From: Paenibacillus alkaliterrae
GTDB taxonomy: Bacteria > Bacillota > Bacilli > Paenibacillales > Paenibacillaceae
DNA: 33,640 nt
Direction of reading: 5' to 3'
NCBI RefSeq assembly: GCF_021532375.1
Contig: NZ_JAKGAP010000070.1
Coordinates: 1 to 33,640, forward strand
Part shown: positions 17,393 to 25,357 of the stretch, piece by piece
Numbering within the stretch: the stretch's first letter is position 1
Layout of the letters: each line of letters begins with the position of its first letter
Position numbers and translations under genes: made by a program
Notes under the pieces: model-generated
The model's input: only the letters and a program-made list of their open reading frames with translations
Database searches by the model: none
What the model was told of the DNA's origin: nothing

Positions 17393-17430
17393 AAAACAAA
17401 AATACCCCGTAATTAGTTACAATTACGGGG
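17393..17430 (-). terminator. Hairpin at the transposon edge: terminator or XRE operator
   Basis: CCCCGTAATT and AATTACGGGG form a perfect 10-bp stem with a 6-base loop (17405-17430). On the minus strand TATTTTTGTTTT follows, as in a Rho-independent terminator, so it could stop transcripts arriving from glmS. Because it also contains GTAAT and GTTAC half-sites and lies 28 bp before the XRE start codon, it could instead be an operator. There is no T-run on the plus strand. Confidence 0.5.
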
Positions 17431-17478
17431 TTCAAGCTCATGATGTCTGTTATTTGGAGTAAATGCTGTCACACCCAG

Positions 17479-17568
17479 CAGTCTAATACTTTATTTACTC
17501 AGTCTAATACTTTATTTTCACAGTCTAATACTTTATTTTTCAGTCTAATACTTTATTTTCACTGAACA
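17479..17568. repeat. Tn7-like right end with four TnsB-binding repeats
   Basis: CAGTCTAATACTTTATTT occurs four times, at 17479, 17500, 17521 and 17541, spaced 21, 21 and 20 bp, about two helical turns. On the minus strand the array ends with the terminal sequence TGTTCAGTGAAAATAAAG whose first base is 17568. The canonical Tn7 right end also carries four overlapping TnsB sites in about 90 bp and a 5' TGT, so length, number and spacing all agree. The repeats are absent elsewhere in the window. Confidence 0.93.
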
Positions 17569-17573
17569 ACTCC
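17569..17573. other. Predicted 5-bp target-site duplication at attTn7
   Basis: Tn7 duplicates five bases at its target. The five bases touching the right end are ACTCC on the plus strand. Twenty-four bases separate the glmS stop codon from the first transposon base, matching the classical insertion point about 25 bp after glmS. The other copy would lie beyond the left edge, so the duplication is predicted, not seen. Confidence 0.6.
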
Positions 17574-17592
17574 AAAACATACTAACTAGCCA

Positions 17593-19425
17593 CTACTCCA
17601 CCGTAACGCTCTTCGCCAAGTTCCGAGGCTTATCAACATCATGCTCAAGCGCCAGCGAAGCATAGTAGGAAATCAATTGCAGCGGAATAACCGACAGCGC
17701 TGGAGAAAGAATCGGCAGCGTCTTCGGAATCGCGAACAGTTCGTCGACGGATTTGCTTACCTCTTCTTCCGCGCCTGCGTTAGCGATACCTAGAACGTGA
17801 GCGCCGCGCGCCTTCACTTCTTTAATGTTGCTAAGTGTTTTCTCGTAAAGCTCTTCTTGCGTGACTAACGCGATAACCGGGATACCATCCTCGATCAGCG
17901 CCAGCGTTCCGTGCTTCAGCTCGCCAGCCGCGTAGGCTTCGGAGTGAATGTACGAAATCTCCTTCAGCTTCAGCGAGCCCTCTTGAGCGACTGCGTAGTC
18001 TACTCCGCGGCCGATGAAGAAGAGATGCTTGTGGTGCGAGATCGACTCCGCCACTTGCTTTAGCACAGCTGCTTGCTCGAGTATGCTATCGACCTGCTCC
18101 GGCAGCTGCTGCATGGCCGCAATAACGTCTGCAATATGCGATGCTTCTTGCGTCCCAAGCGTTTCAGCTAGGTACAGACCAAGCAGATAGAACGCAATAA
18201 GCTGCGATGTGTAAGCCTTTGTTGAAGCAACCGCGATTTCAAGACCGGCCCATGTGATCAACACATGATCCGCTTCGCGGGCGACCGAACTGCCGACTAC
18301 ATTCGTGATCGCAAGCACGCGGGCGCCGTTGCGCTGCGCTTCGCGAAGCGCGGCAAGCGTATCCGCCGTTTCGCCGGATTGGCTTACGACGATAACGAGC
18401 GTATCCGGGGTAATGATCGGCGAGCGGTAACGGTACTCCGAAGCGACATCATTTTCGACCGGGATGCGGGCAAGCGTCTCGATTACCGATTTACCTACAA
18501 GACCTGCATGATAAGCCGTTCCGCAAGCTACGATATGCACCTTGCGAATCGACTTGATATATTCAACTGTCATACCCAGCTCTTTCAGCTCAACCGACTT
18601 GCTGTCCTCTGTGATACGGCTCATCATCGTATCGCGGTATGCCTTTGGCTGTTCGTAGATTTCCTTCAACATGAAGTGATCAAATCCGGCTTTCTCCGCC
18701 GTTACAAGATCCCAATCGACATGAAATATTTCCTTGGAAATAATTTCGCCTTCAGTCGTCATCACTTCGACACCATCGCGTGTCAATACAGCCATTTCGC
18801 CGTCGTTCAAAATGTACACGTTGCGCGTATGCTCCAGAATTGCCGGAATATCCGATCCGATGAAGTTTTCGCCTTCGCCTACTCCGATAACAAGCGGGCT
18901 GGCGAAACGAACCGCAACCAAACGCTCAGGCTCATGCTCCGTTAAGACGCCAAGCGCAAACGCTCCGCGCATACGCTTAACCGCCCGTTGTACCGCTTCG
19001 ACAATGTTGCCGTCGTATTCGTCGGCAACAAGGTGCGAAATAACCTCCGTATCCGTCTCCGACACGAATACATGACCTTTCACCGACAGTTCTTCCTTCA
19101 GGTTCAGGTAGTTTTCGACAATGCCGTTATGAACGACGGAAAACTTCGCTGAGGTGTCTGTATGAGGATGCGAGTTCACATCCGACGGCTTACCGTGAGT
19201 TGCCCAGCGCGTATGACCGATACCTACGGAGCCGGCAAGCGGCTCTTCGCGCAGCAAGCTCTCTAAATTCGCCAAACGACCTTTGGACTTCGTAATCTCG
19301 AGCCCGTTCTTCGTGAAGACAGCGATACCGGCAGAGTCATAACCCCGGTACTCCAGCTTCTTCAATCCTTCGAGCAAAATGTCCTGCGAGTCGCGTTTAC
19401 CAATATATCCTACAATTCCACACAT
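17593..19425 (-). CDS. glmS: Glutamine-fructose-6-phosphate aminotransferase (isomerising)
   Basis: GlmS makes glucosamine-6-phosphate from fructose-6-phosphate and glutamine, the first step towards UDP-GlcNAc, peptidoglycan and teichoic acids; it is cytoplasmic. The 610-residue protein begins MCGIVGYIGKRDSQ, where Cys2 of the gene product becomes the N-terminal nucleophile of the glutaminase domain (1-240). Two SIS sugar-binding domains follow, with VACGTAYHAG and SQSGETADT in the first and the C-terminal signature KPRNLAKSVTVE. GGAGG lies 11 bases before the ATG. Expression is controlled by the ribozyme in its leader. The 3' end of the gene is the binding site expected for TnsD; the insertion leaves the coding sequence intact but displaces whatever terminator originally followed it. 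Confidence 0.98.
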   Translation of the reverse strand: MCGIVGYIGKRDSQDILLEGLKKLEYRGYDSAGIAVFTKNGLEITKSKGRLANLESLLREEPLAGSVGIGHTRWATHGKPSDVNSHPHTDTSAKFSVVHNGIVENYLNLKEELSVKGHVFVSETDTEVISHLVADEYDGNIVEAVQRAVKRMRGAFALGVLTEHEPERLVAVRFASPLVIGVGEGENFIGSDIPAILEHTRNVYILNDGEMAVLTRDGVEVMTTEGEIISKEIFHVDWDLVTAEKAGFDHFMLKEIYEQPKAYRDTMMSRITEDSKSVELKELGMTVEYIKSIRKVHIVACGTAYHAGLVGKSVIETLARIPVENDVASEYRYRSPIITPDTLVIVVSQSGETADTLAALREAQRNGARVLAITNVVGSSVAREADHVLITWAGLEIAVASTKAYTSQLIAFYLLGLYLAETLGTQEASHIADVIAAMQQLPEQVDSILEQAAVLKQVAESISHHKHLFFIGRGVDYAVAQEGSLKLKEISYIHSEAYAAGELKHGTLALIEDGIPVIALVTQEELYEKTLSNIKEVKARGAHVLGIANAGAEEEVSKSVDELFAIPKTLPILSPALSVIPLQLISYYASLALEHDVDKPRNLAKSVTVE

Positions 19426-19640
19426 AATTTAAAAAGCCTCCGATAAAGTGTATTTCCCGTCCTGACCGGATGCTTGCCAATGTATGGCAAGGGCAAATAT
19501 GAAGTTGTCACAAAATAATCCCATTCGTTGCGGAAAATGTAACTCCACTGCCCATGCCCACCCCACTGGCGGCATCCTGGACATACAGGAGCAAATGAAT
19601 TTAAACAAAATATCATTTAGAAGCCTGCCGCACGTTTGTA

Positions 19641-19825
19641 GGACCGGTCGCCCGGCCGTTTTGCGTAACGGCTTTCGGTTGGCTTGCAAATACCGGAAGG
19701 TCCCCGCCGAATGTTTCGAACACCTTCACCTCGTCAGCTTCCCGTATGAATACCCGTCTCAAGCTCTATACAACAGCTCTGAAACCGGTCCTTCATCACG
19801 CAAGCTCTGGCGCTTAATAGGCTTA
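19641..19825 (-). ncRNA. glmS ribozyme (glucosamine-6-phosphate-activated self-cleaving riboswitch)
   Basis: On the minus strand the leader contains AAGCGCCAGAGCTTG, with the expected cleavage between A (19814) and GCGCC (19813). Further on come GACGAGGTGAAGGTGTTCGA and ATTCGGCGGGGACCTTCCGG, matching the conserved core and the glucosamine-binding pocket as I remember the B. subtilis RNA. The AGCTTGC and GCAAGC segments pair, and GCCGTT/AACGGC forms a P4-type hairpin before 19641. Binding of glucosamine-6-phosphate would trigger cleavage and decay of glmS mRNA. The 3' boundary is approximate. Confidence 0.93.
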
Positions 19826-19866
19826 AATACCTCTATCCTCGCTTTCCTTCTTGAATCACACTACCT

Positions 19867-19895
19867 ATCATATTCATTTTTTCTCCTCACCGCAA
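19867..19895 (-). promoter_or_regulatory. glmS promoter upstream of the ribozyme
   Basis: TTGCGG (19890-19895) and TATGAT (19867-19872) on the minus strand are 17 bp apart. Transcription would begin near 19860, leaving about 45 bases before the ribozyme cleavage site. This fits glmS having its own sigma-A-type promoter after glmM. The remaining gap back to the glmM stop codon (19900-19995) shows only a short direct repeat, CTGTCGAAG, twice. Confidence 0.6.
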
Positions 19896-19995
19896 CCCGC
19901 TCTTTGAAAATTATCATCCCTTTTTTCCCAAAAAGTACAGAGAAGGCCTATCGGTTGCTAACTTCGACAGACCTTCGACAGATTATGATGAAAAA

Positions 19996-21336
19996 TTAAC
20001 CTAGCTCATTTTTCACTACATCGGCGATTTGTGCGACATAAGCCTCAACCTGCTCCTTGTCAGGACCTTCAGCCATGACGCGAATGAGCGATTCCGTTCC
20101 GGATGGACGAACCAATACACGTCCGTTATCGCCAAGCTCAGCCTCTACCCGCTTCACAGCTACCTCGATTGCCGCATTTCCTTGATATAGGCTCTTGTCT
20201 GCAACGCGTACGTTCACAAGCTTTTGCGGATATTTACGCATCAAACCTTTAAGCTCACTAAGCTTCTTGCCTGAGGCAGCAAGCGTATCGACGAGCTGAA
20301 GCGCCGTCAGGATGCCGTCACCCGTCGTAATATGATCGAGGAAAATAACGTGGCCGGATTGTTCACCGCCTAAATTAAAGCCGCCCCGACGCATTTCTTC
20401 CATGACGTAACGGTCTCCGACCGCAGTCTTCGCCGTTTTCAAGCCAATGCGTTCCGTTCCTTTGAAGAAGCCGATGTTCGCCATTACAGTCGTAACGATC
20501 GTATCCTCCTTCAGCTTGCCCGCGCGCTTCATCGCATCGCCGATCATGCAAAGGATAAAGTCGCCGTCGACCTCCTCGCCCTTCTCGTCGATAGCGATCA
20601 AACGATCAGCATCCCCGTCAAAAGAAAGCCCGAGATCCGCGCCGTGCTTCAGCACCTGCTCACGCAAATATTCCGGATGCGTCGAACCGACGCCTGCATT
20701 AATATTAAGACCGTCCGGCTCCGCTCCTACCGTTATAATTTCCGCTCCAAGCTCACGGAATACGGAGGGTGCAAGCTCGAATGCAGCGCCGTTCGCGCAG
20801 TCTAACACCATTTTCAATCCGCTAAACTCACCTTTAATCGTCGTTTTCAGATAGTTAAGATAGCGCTGCTTCGCTTCATCGTCGCTTGATACCGCTCCGA
20901 TATCTCCGCCCTCCGGACGCGGCAAAACATCCGTCTCCGCATCGATGAGCTGCTCGATTTCCAGCTCGGTGTCATCGGATAATTTGAAGCCGTCGCCCGC
21001 AAAAAATTTAATGCCGTTATCTTCCACAGGGTTATGCGATGCCGAAATCATGACGCCCGCATCCGCCCCAAGCTCTTTCGTAATATAAGCGACGGCCGGC
21101 GTCGAAACAACGCCAAGACGCACGACGCTTGCACCGATCGACAATAATCCTGCAATTAGTGCAGCTTCCAGCATTGGACCCGATATCCGTGTATCCAAGC
21201 CGATAACGACCTTAGGCTTATTAGCTGTCCGTGTTAAAACATAACCCCCGCAGCGACCGATTTTGTATGCCAACTCTGGCGTAAGCTCGCGATTAGCTAC
21301 ACCGCGCACACCGTCAGTACCGAAATATTTCCCCAT
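19996..21336 (-). CDS. glmM: Phosphoglucosamine mutase
   Basis: GlmM converts glucosamine-6-phosphate to glucosamine-1-phosphate, the step after GlmS. The 446-residue protein begins MGKYFGTDGVRGVAN. It has the catalytic serine in ISASHNPVEDNG, a metal-binding loop FDGDADR, the sugar-specificity region GGEQSGH and the phosphate-binding C-terminal segment VRPSGTESLIRVM. The start at 21336 is chosen over 21342 because it matches the family start exactly and lies nine bases after GGAG. The metal loop reads DGDADR where the B. subtilis protein has DGDGDR, a variant I recall from relatives. In Bacillus, CdaR and GlmM bind and modulate the cyclic-di-AMP synthase CdaA, encoded just upstream in the same order. 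Confidence 0.97.
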   Translation of the reverse strand: MGKYFGTDGVRGVANRELTPELAYKIGRCGGYVLTRTANKPKVVIGLDTRISGPMLEAALIAGLLSIGASVVRLGVVSTPAVAYITKELGADAGVMISASHNPVEDNGIKFFAGDGFKLSDDTELEIEQLIDAETDVLPRPEGGDIGAVSSDDEAKQRYLNYLKTTIKGEFSGLKMVLDCANGAAFELAPSVFRELGAEIITVGAEPDGLNINAGVGSTHPEYLREQVLKHGADLGLSFDGDADRLIAIDEKGEEVDGDFILCMIGDAMKRAGKLKEDTIVTTVMANIGFFKGTERIGLKTAKTAVGDRYVMEEMRRGGFNLGGEQSGHVIFLDHITTGDGILTALQLVDTLAASGKKLSELKGLMRKYPQKLVNVRVADKSLYQGNAAIEVAVKRVEAELGDNGRVLVRPSGTESLIRVMAEGPDKEQVEAYVAQIADVVKNELG

Positions 21337-21397
21337 AATCATTATGCTCCTTTGTCATTTGCTGCTTATCCTATCTCTTACATAGCCTCTTCTTCAA

Positions 21398-22780
21398 TTA
21401 AGAATTTGAATTCGACCCGTTAGCAGCATTACTGCTGCCGCTGTTCTCTCCGCCCGGATCTGGCAATGCTCCCTCCGGCTCCTTTGATGGTGTGCCGCCT
21501 ACCTCCTCCGATTCCTCCTGCTCTGCTTCCACGGAGGCATTGTCGACCAGTTCAATGGAAACCGTCAACGTCTGCCCATTTGCCAGAACCGTCTGGACAT
21601 AGGGCGGCACGTCGACCTGGAGGGGCACGACATGTACGCCAGGCTCCAGTCCTTCCACGTTGGCAATGATATGAATATCATCCTTCTTCAGCTTGGAGAG
21701 CACGGTTTCCGCCCCGCTTACAGTCAGATCAAAGTTTCCGTCTGCCGGAGAGCGAATAACCGCGGACAATCCGCTTGCCGCGCCCTCTATCGCAACAGAC
21801 AGCCCCGAAAGCGTTCGTGTGACGATTGGCGCCACGACGACCTCAAGCGTCACTTCGGCAGGATCTACTCCTTTAATGCCATTTACAAGCTGGGTTTTCA
21901 CCTGCAGGCTTCCGCTCTTCTTCACATTAGATAAATCGAGAACAACACCATCATAAATTTGCAGCTCATTCAGCGTCTTCTGATCACCGTAAACCGTTAC
22001 TTGCTCGACAGCCGGCTTAACGTACACTAGGCTCAGATCGTCAGGCAAGCTACCCGTATACCTTACCTGCAACGGGACCGTTTTAAATGGCGGCGTAACC
22101 TTTACCTCGACCTGTACCGTTTCAGGCGAGACGACAGCATTCGTCATTTCAATGCCTTCCGAATCATATACGACCACCTTGGCCTTCTTAATGACTACCG
22201 TTTTATCTGCACCCTCAACATTAATTTCCGCCGATACGACTCCAATTCGGCTCATATCGTCCTTCGGCAGCGTGACCTCAACAGCGCCAGTCGGCTCAAT
22301 GATTGTCGGCGTTCCGGCGATAAAGCCGTCCGCGGGCTTTCCTTCCGCAACGACTTGCAGCTCGAATGGCTTCGTCAGTATTTCCTCAAGCTGAACCGTC
22401 ACGGTTCGCGGAGACATCTGCACCAGCTGAATGCCTTTAGGTAAGCTTACGGTCAGGGGCAATTCCTGTATGCCAGGTTTCGCATCCTTCAAGTCCACCT
22501 TCACGATATAATCATCATCGGAGGACGCCCTCATCAGGTCCGTTAAACGCCCCTGCACGTCCAGCCTGACTACGGTCGGCTCCATCGCGGACAGCACATA
22601 TTTATCCTCATCCAGGCCGTCCGCCGTAATGACGGATGCCTCGATCGTTTTCGTATCAATATTTGATGTGACGGTCTGCGGCGACGTATCCGGATCGATA
22701 TGTACAACCGCCCACAATAACAATCCAAGTATAATCGAAATAATTTTGAGCGCGGTGGGATGATTTAGCCATTTATCCAT
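21398..22780 (-). CDS. cdaR: CdaA regulatory protein CdaR (YbbR repeats)
   Basis: CdaR is a membrane-anchored extracytoplasmic protein that modulates the diadenylate cyclase CdaA. The 460-residue protein has one N-terminal membrane segment (ALKIISIILGLLLWAVVHI) followed by about four YbbR-type beta-rich repeats of roughly 80-90 residues; the recurring ends read like VPLQVRYTG and VPLQVDVPP. The C-terminal 45 residues are acidic then Gly/Ser/Asn-rich, probably a disordered tail. The gene overlaps cdaA by 8 bp, showing translational coupling, and precedes glmM by about 60 bp. Confidence 0.93.
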   Translation of the reverse strand: MDKWLNHPTALKIISIILGLLLWAVVHIDPDTSPQTVTSNIDTKTIEASVITADGLDEDKYVLSAMEPTVVRLDVQGRLTDLMRASSDDDYIVKVDLKDAKPGIQELPLTVSLPKGIQLVQMSPRTVTVQLEEILTKPFELQVVAEGKPADGFIAGTPTIIEPTGAVEVTLPKDDMSRIGVVSAEINVEGADKTVVIKKAKVVVYDSEGIEMTNAVVSPETVQVEVKVTPPFKTVPLQVRYTGSLPDDLSLVYVKPAVEQVTVYGDQKTLNELQIYDGVVLDLSNVKKSGSLQVKTQLVNGIKGVDPAEVTLEVVVAPIVTRTLSGLSVAIEGAASGLSAVIRSPADGNFDLTVSGAETVLSKLKKDDIHIIANVEGLEPGVHVVPLQVDVPPYVQTVLANGQTLTVSIELVDNASVEAEQEESEEVGGTPSKEPEGALPDPGGENSGSSNAANGSNSNS

Positions 22781-23615
22781 TTCCGCCTCCTTTCCGCTTC
22801 CAGAACGATGACATGGACAATCGCTCCTTGCTGCGTCCGCTCGTCTTCGGCGTTAGCTCGTCGAATAACTTCGAGATAAGCGACTCCTCATTAATGTCCC
22901 GCACGATCATTCCGCCAAGCGACAAAGAAATTTGTCCGGTTTCTTCCGATACCGTGACGGATACCGCATCCGTTACTTCGCTGACGCCAATCGCAGCACG
23001 GTGGCGGGTCCCAAGCTCTTTGCTTATAAAAGGATTTTCGGACAGCGGCAAATAACAGCCCGCAGCCATAATTTGATTTCCGCGAATAATGACCGCACCG
23101 TCATGAAGCGGAGTATTTGGCGTGAAAATGTTAATGAGCAGCTCGGACGTAATTTTCGATTCCATCCGAATGCCCGATTCAACCAGCTCGCTCAGGCCGG
23201 TACTGCGCTCAAATACGATTAGCGCGCCGATTCTGCGCTCTGCCATAAAACGTATCGCTTTAATGACGCCGTCAATTTGCTCATTCACCACGTCCCGGTC
23301 GAGCGTGTTCGAGCGCGCGAACAGCTTCCCGCGTCCAAGCTGCTCCAGCACCCTTCTCAGCTCCGGCTGAAAAATAATGAGTACGGAAAAGATCCCGAGC
23401 GTAAACAACTGATTCATGAGCCACTTCAACGTATACAGATTGAACCAGGTGCTCAGCGCCCATACCGCAACGAGCAAGAAAATGCCCTTCAGCAGTTGAA
23501 CCGCACGGGTTCCTCGAACGAGCAGTATCATTTTATAAATAATAAAGCTAACGATGCCAACATCGATAATGTCCTTTACATAGTCATGCCAAGTTAAATC
23601 CAAGAAATAACTCAT
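22773..23615 (-). CDS. cdaA: Diadenylate cyclase CdaA
   Basis: CdaA makes the essential second messenger cyclic di-AMP from two ATP at the membrane; it governs potassium and osmotic balance and cell-wall homeostasis. The 280-residue protein has three N-terminal membrane helices (about residues 15-85) and a DAC domain with DGA (172-174, TPLHDGAVI) and RHR (204-206, GTRHRAAIG). The start at 23615 (MSYFLDLTWHDY) is the family start, with GGGGG seven bases upstream; a longer version to 23666 adds 17 unrelated residues. A terminator separates it from rsiW, so a separate promoter is expected in 23616-23700, but only a weak candidate (TTTCCA, 17 bp, TAATAA) is seen. Confidence 0.97.
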   Translation of the reverse strand: MSYFLDLTWHDYVKDIIDVGIVSFIIYKMILLVRGTRAVQLLKGIFLLVAVWALSTWFNLYTLKWLMNQLFTLGIFSVLIIFQPELRRVLEQLGRGKLFARSNTLDRDVVNEQIDGVIKAIRFMAERRIGALIVFERSTGLSELVESGIRMESKITSELLINIFTPNTPLHDGAVIIRGNQIMAAGCYLPLSENPFISKELGTRHRAAIGVSEVTDAVSVTVSEETGQISLSLGGMIVRDINEESLISKLFDELTPKTSGRSKERLSMSSFWKRKGGGNG

Positions 23616-23699
23616 ATGCCAACCCCCAACAGCTGTTTCCGCTTCGTGTCTATGTTCGGATATCAACTTTATTATTTTCTAGATATGGGATTGGAAATC

Positions 23700-23747
23700 C
23701 TTTTTTTCAAAAATAAATTAAAAAATGCCCCCCTGCATAAGGGAGGC
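23700..23747 (-). terminator. Terminator after rsiW
   Basis: GCCTCCC pairs with GGGGGGC (one G-U) around a 7-base loop (23727-23747), followed on the minus strand by ATTTTTTAATTTATTTTT. It starts nine bases after the rsiW stop codon and splits the stress-sigma genes from the cdaA-cdaR-glmM unit. Confidence 0.8.
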
Positions 23748-23755
23748 CGGTCGAA

Positions 23756-24394
23756 TTAACGAGAACTGCCGCCGAAAGTTTGCGTCACCTTATACCAGAA
23801 CCAATCCAGCGCTCGATCAATGGTTCGGCTCTGACCTGCTATATATCCTGTAGAAGCGAGATTCAAGGTGCCGTCGATAACGGTTACGTTGCCATCGATC
23901 TCACCCTTCACATCCGCGACTCCGTTCTCCACCGTCAAATTTCCGGTTAAATGCACCCCTTCCGGCACAATTACGGTATTGCCTTCTATTATGATCTGCT
24001 GAAGATCCTCGCCCGATACGATAAGCTTCGCGTCTTCTTCCCACATGGTTAAGAAGCTGCCTAACATGACGAGTGCGAACACTGCAGCTGCGGTTACGCC
24101 TGGGTACTTATAAATTAACCGTACGATACCACTTCGCTGCTCGCTCTTCTGCTTCGGCAGCTGCTGCATAATCCGCTCCGTTAACTGCTCCGACGCCTTC
24201 TTGTCATACTCCGCGGCAGGCTTAATCGCTTCTAAAGATTGGAATGCCGCGGCGTCCGTCTTCTGGAGCTGTTCCAACCGACCGCGACAAGCCGGACATG
24301 AAAGCAAATGAGCCTTTAACGTAACGATATCTTCACGAGGCAGCTCGCCGTCCAAATAATCATGCATCCATATGATGGCGACGTTGCAATTCAT
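23756..24394 (-). CDS. rsiW: Zinc-finger anti-sigma factor, RsiW-like
   Basis: RsiW holds SigW at the membrane until envelope stress triggers its proteolysis. The 212-residue protein starts with a ZAS-type zinc domain: H11, then HLLSCPAC (H29, C33, C36) and a preceding LDGELPRED segment. One membrane helix follows at about 100-117 (GVTAAAVFALVMLGSFLTMW). The outer part (130-190) is a repetitive, polymer-forming-like strand series (GNTVIVPEGVHLTGNLTVEN, then DGNVTVIDGTLNLAS) that resembles bactofilin-type beta repeats. This outer domain is unlike what I recall of B. subtilis RsiW. AAAGGA lies nine bases before the ATG. The gene follows sigW by 106 bp. Confidence 0.88.
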   Translation of the reverse strand: MNCNVAIIWMHDYLDGELPREDIVTLKAHLLSCPACRGRLEQLQKTDAAAFQSLEAIKPAAEYDKKASEQLTERIMQQLPKQKSEQRSGIVRLIYKYPGVTAAAVFALVMLGSFLTMWEEDAKLIVSGEDLQQIIIEGNTVIVPEGVHLTGNLTVENGVADVKGEIDGNVTVIDGTLNLASTGYIAGQSRTIDRALDWFWYKVTQTFGGSSR

Positions 24395-24500
24395 AGCAGC
24401 CAGTCCTTTCTTTCACTTGCTCGCGCATATTCTATTCTTGCTATTAGGATACGTTGCTTGTGAAGGGATGTTTCACTTTTTTTGCCGAATCTTTTTCTAG

Positions 24501-25067
24501 CTATAATTTATGCTCGAGCTTCTTGCGAAGAAATTCCCTGCCTCTATGCACGCGCGTCTTAATCGTCGTTACCGGCATATCTAGCACGTCGCCAATCTCC
24601 TGCAAGGAAAAATCCTGCATATACCGAAGCGTCATGACGGTCTTGTACTTCGGCGGAAGCGATGCGATCGCCGCATGAATAATCCGCTGCGTGTCCGACA
24701 GCAGCAGCTCCGTCTCCGGCGTTCGATTATCGCTTGGAATCATCGAATAACCATCCAGCCCCTCGTGATCCGTCGATTCTGCGTCCAATGAATATGTAGG
24801 CTTGCGCTTACGCAGCCGATCTATGCATAAATTCGTTGCAATTCGGTAGATCCATGTCGAAAACTTCAACGTTTCGTCATATCTGTCCAGATTTTTGTAC
24901 ACGCGAAGAAACGTATCCTGGATGATATCCTCCGCCTCCTGGCGGCTGTTTAACATCCGATAGGCCATATGAAAGAGCTTATCCTGATACAGGTCGACAA
25001 GCTCAGCAAATGCCTGCTGATCGCCCTTGAGCGCTAACCTCGCAAGGCGTGCTTCCAATACATTCAC
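24501..25067 (-). CDS. sigW: ECF RNA polymerase sigma factor, SigW-like
   Basis: SigW is the extracytoplasmic-function sigma factor that answers cell-envelope stress such as antimicrobial peptides. The 188-residue protein has region 2 (LVDLYQDKLFHMAYRMLNSR to FSTWIYRIATNLCIDRLRKR) and region 4 (LPPKYKTVMTLRYMQDFSLQ, then VTTIKTRVHRGREFLRKKL). The start is GTG 25067, with GGAGGAG five bases upstream; no in-frame ATG is near. Identity as SigW rests on gene order with rsiW, cdaA, cdaR, glmM and glmS, as in B. subtilis. The upstream region shows a sigma-A-like promoter but no GAAAC/CGTA-type autoregulatory element. Confidence 0.92.
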   Translation of the reverse strand: MNVLEARLARLALKGDQQAFAELVDLYQDKLFHMAYRMLNSRQEAEDIIQDTFLRVYKNLDRYDETLKFSTWIYRIATNLCIDRLRKRKPTYSLDAESTDHEGLDGYSMIPSDNRTPETELLLSDTQRIIHAAIASLPPKYKTVMTLRYMQDFSLQEIGDVLDMPVTTIKTRVHRGREFLRKKLEHKL

Positions 25068-25190
25068 CTTGACTCCTCCAAACCTTCCGTTCGTTCGGCT
25101 ATCGTCTGAGCCCTAATCACTCTTAAAAAATCGTAATCCACCTGCACCGAAAAAGCAAGACAATTGCAGAAAATGCAAACCATCCTGCCC

Positions 25191-25219
25191 ATTATAAACG
25201 TTTAACGCAAACACGGCAA
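25191..25219 (-). promoter_or_regulatory. Sigma-A-type promoter of sigW
   Basis: TTGCCG (25214-25219) and TATAAT (25191-25196) on the minus strand are 17 bp apart, 124 bp before the sigW start codon. The -10 hexamer is a perfect consensus. Confidence 0.7.
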
Positions 25220-25274
25220 TCGACCTGAGGCTAGGTAACGATTCGACCTTTGACCAGAAGCAAGGAGCCGAATG

Positions 25275-25313
25275 CAAAAAAAAGCCTGAAAGCCGAAATA
25301 AGCTTCCAAGACT
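25275..25313 (-). terminator. Terminator after the HtrA-like gene
   Basis: On the minus strand AGTCTT-GGAAGC pairs with GCTTTC-AGGCT around an 8-base loop, followed by eight T residues. It lies 45 bp after the stop codon of the protease gene. Confidence 0.75.
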
Positions 25314-25357
25314 TTTTAAAACCGTTCATCTTTCCTGCAACAATTGTGCATACTTCA

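Larger units (their letters stand above)
1..17568. mobile_element. Tn7-like transposon, glmS-proximal part
   Basis: The element runs leftward from its right end beside glmS and continues beyond base 1. It contains an XRE regulator, a small TnsB-barrel protein, tnsABCDE, and a cargo operon of sigma factor, helicase, pseudo-methylase/S, HsdM and a broken HsdS. Orientation is as in Tn7: right end next to glmS, tns genes transcribed away from it. Base composition is visibly richer in A and T than in the glmM, ppc and htrA genes on the other side of the boundary. The left end and the second copy of the target duplication are not in the window. Confidence 0.9.

Noticed and set aside
17479..17559. 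Short CRISPR-like array
   Set aside because: The four repeats are separated by only 2-3 bases rather than spacers, and their position at the transposon terminus identifies them as TnsB sites.
18265..18945. A 226-codon plus-strand open frame
   Set aside because: It is wholly inside glmS on the opposite strand; long antisense frames are common in GC-rich third-position coding sequence.
19484..19999. A 171-codon plus-strand open frame between glmM and glmS
   Set aside because: It lies opposite the glmS promoter, ribozyme and leader, has no ribosome site, and its protein resembles nothing. The minus-strand RNA explains the sequence.
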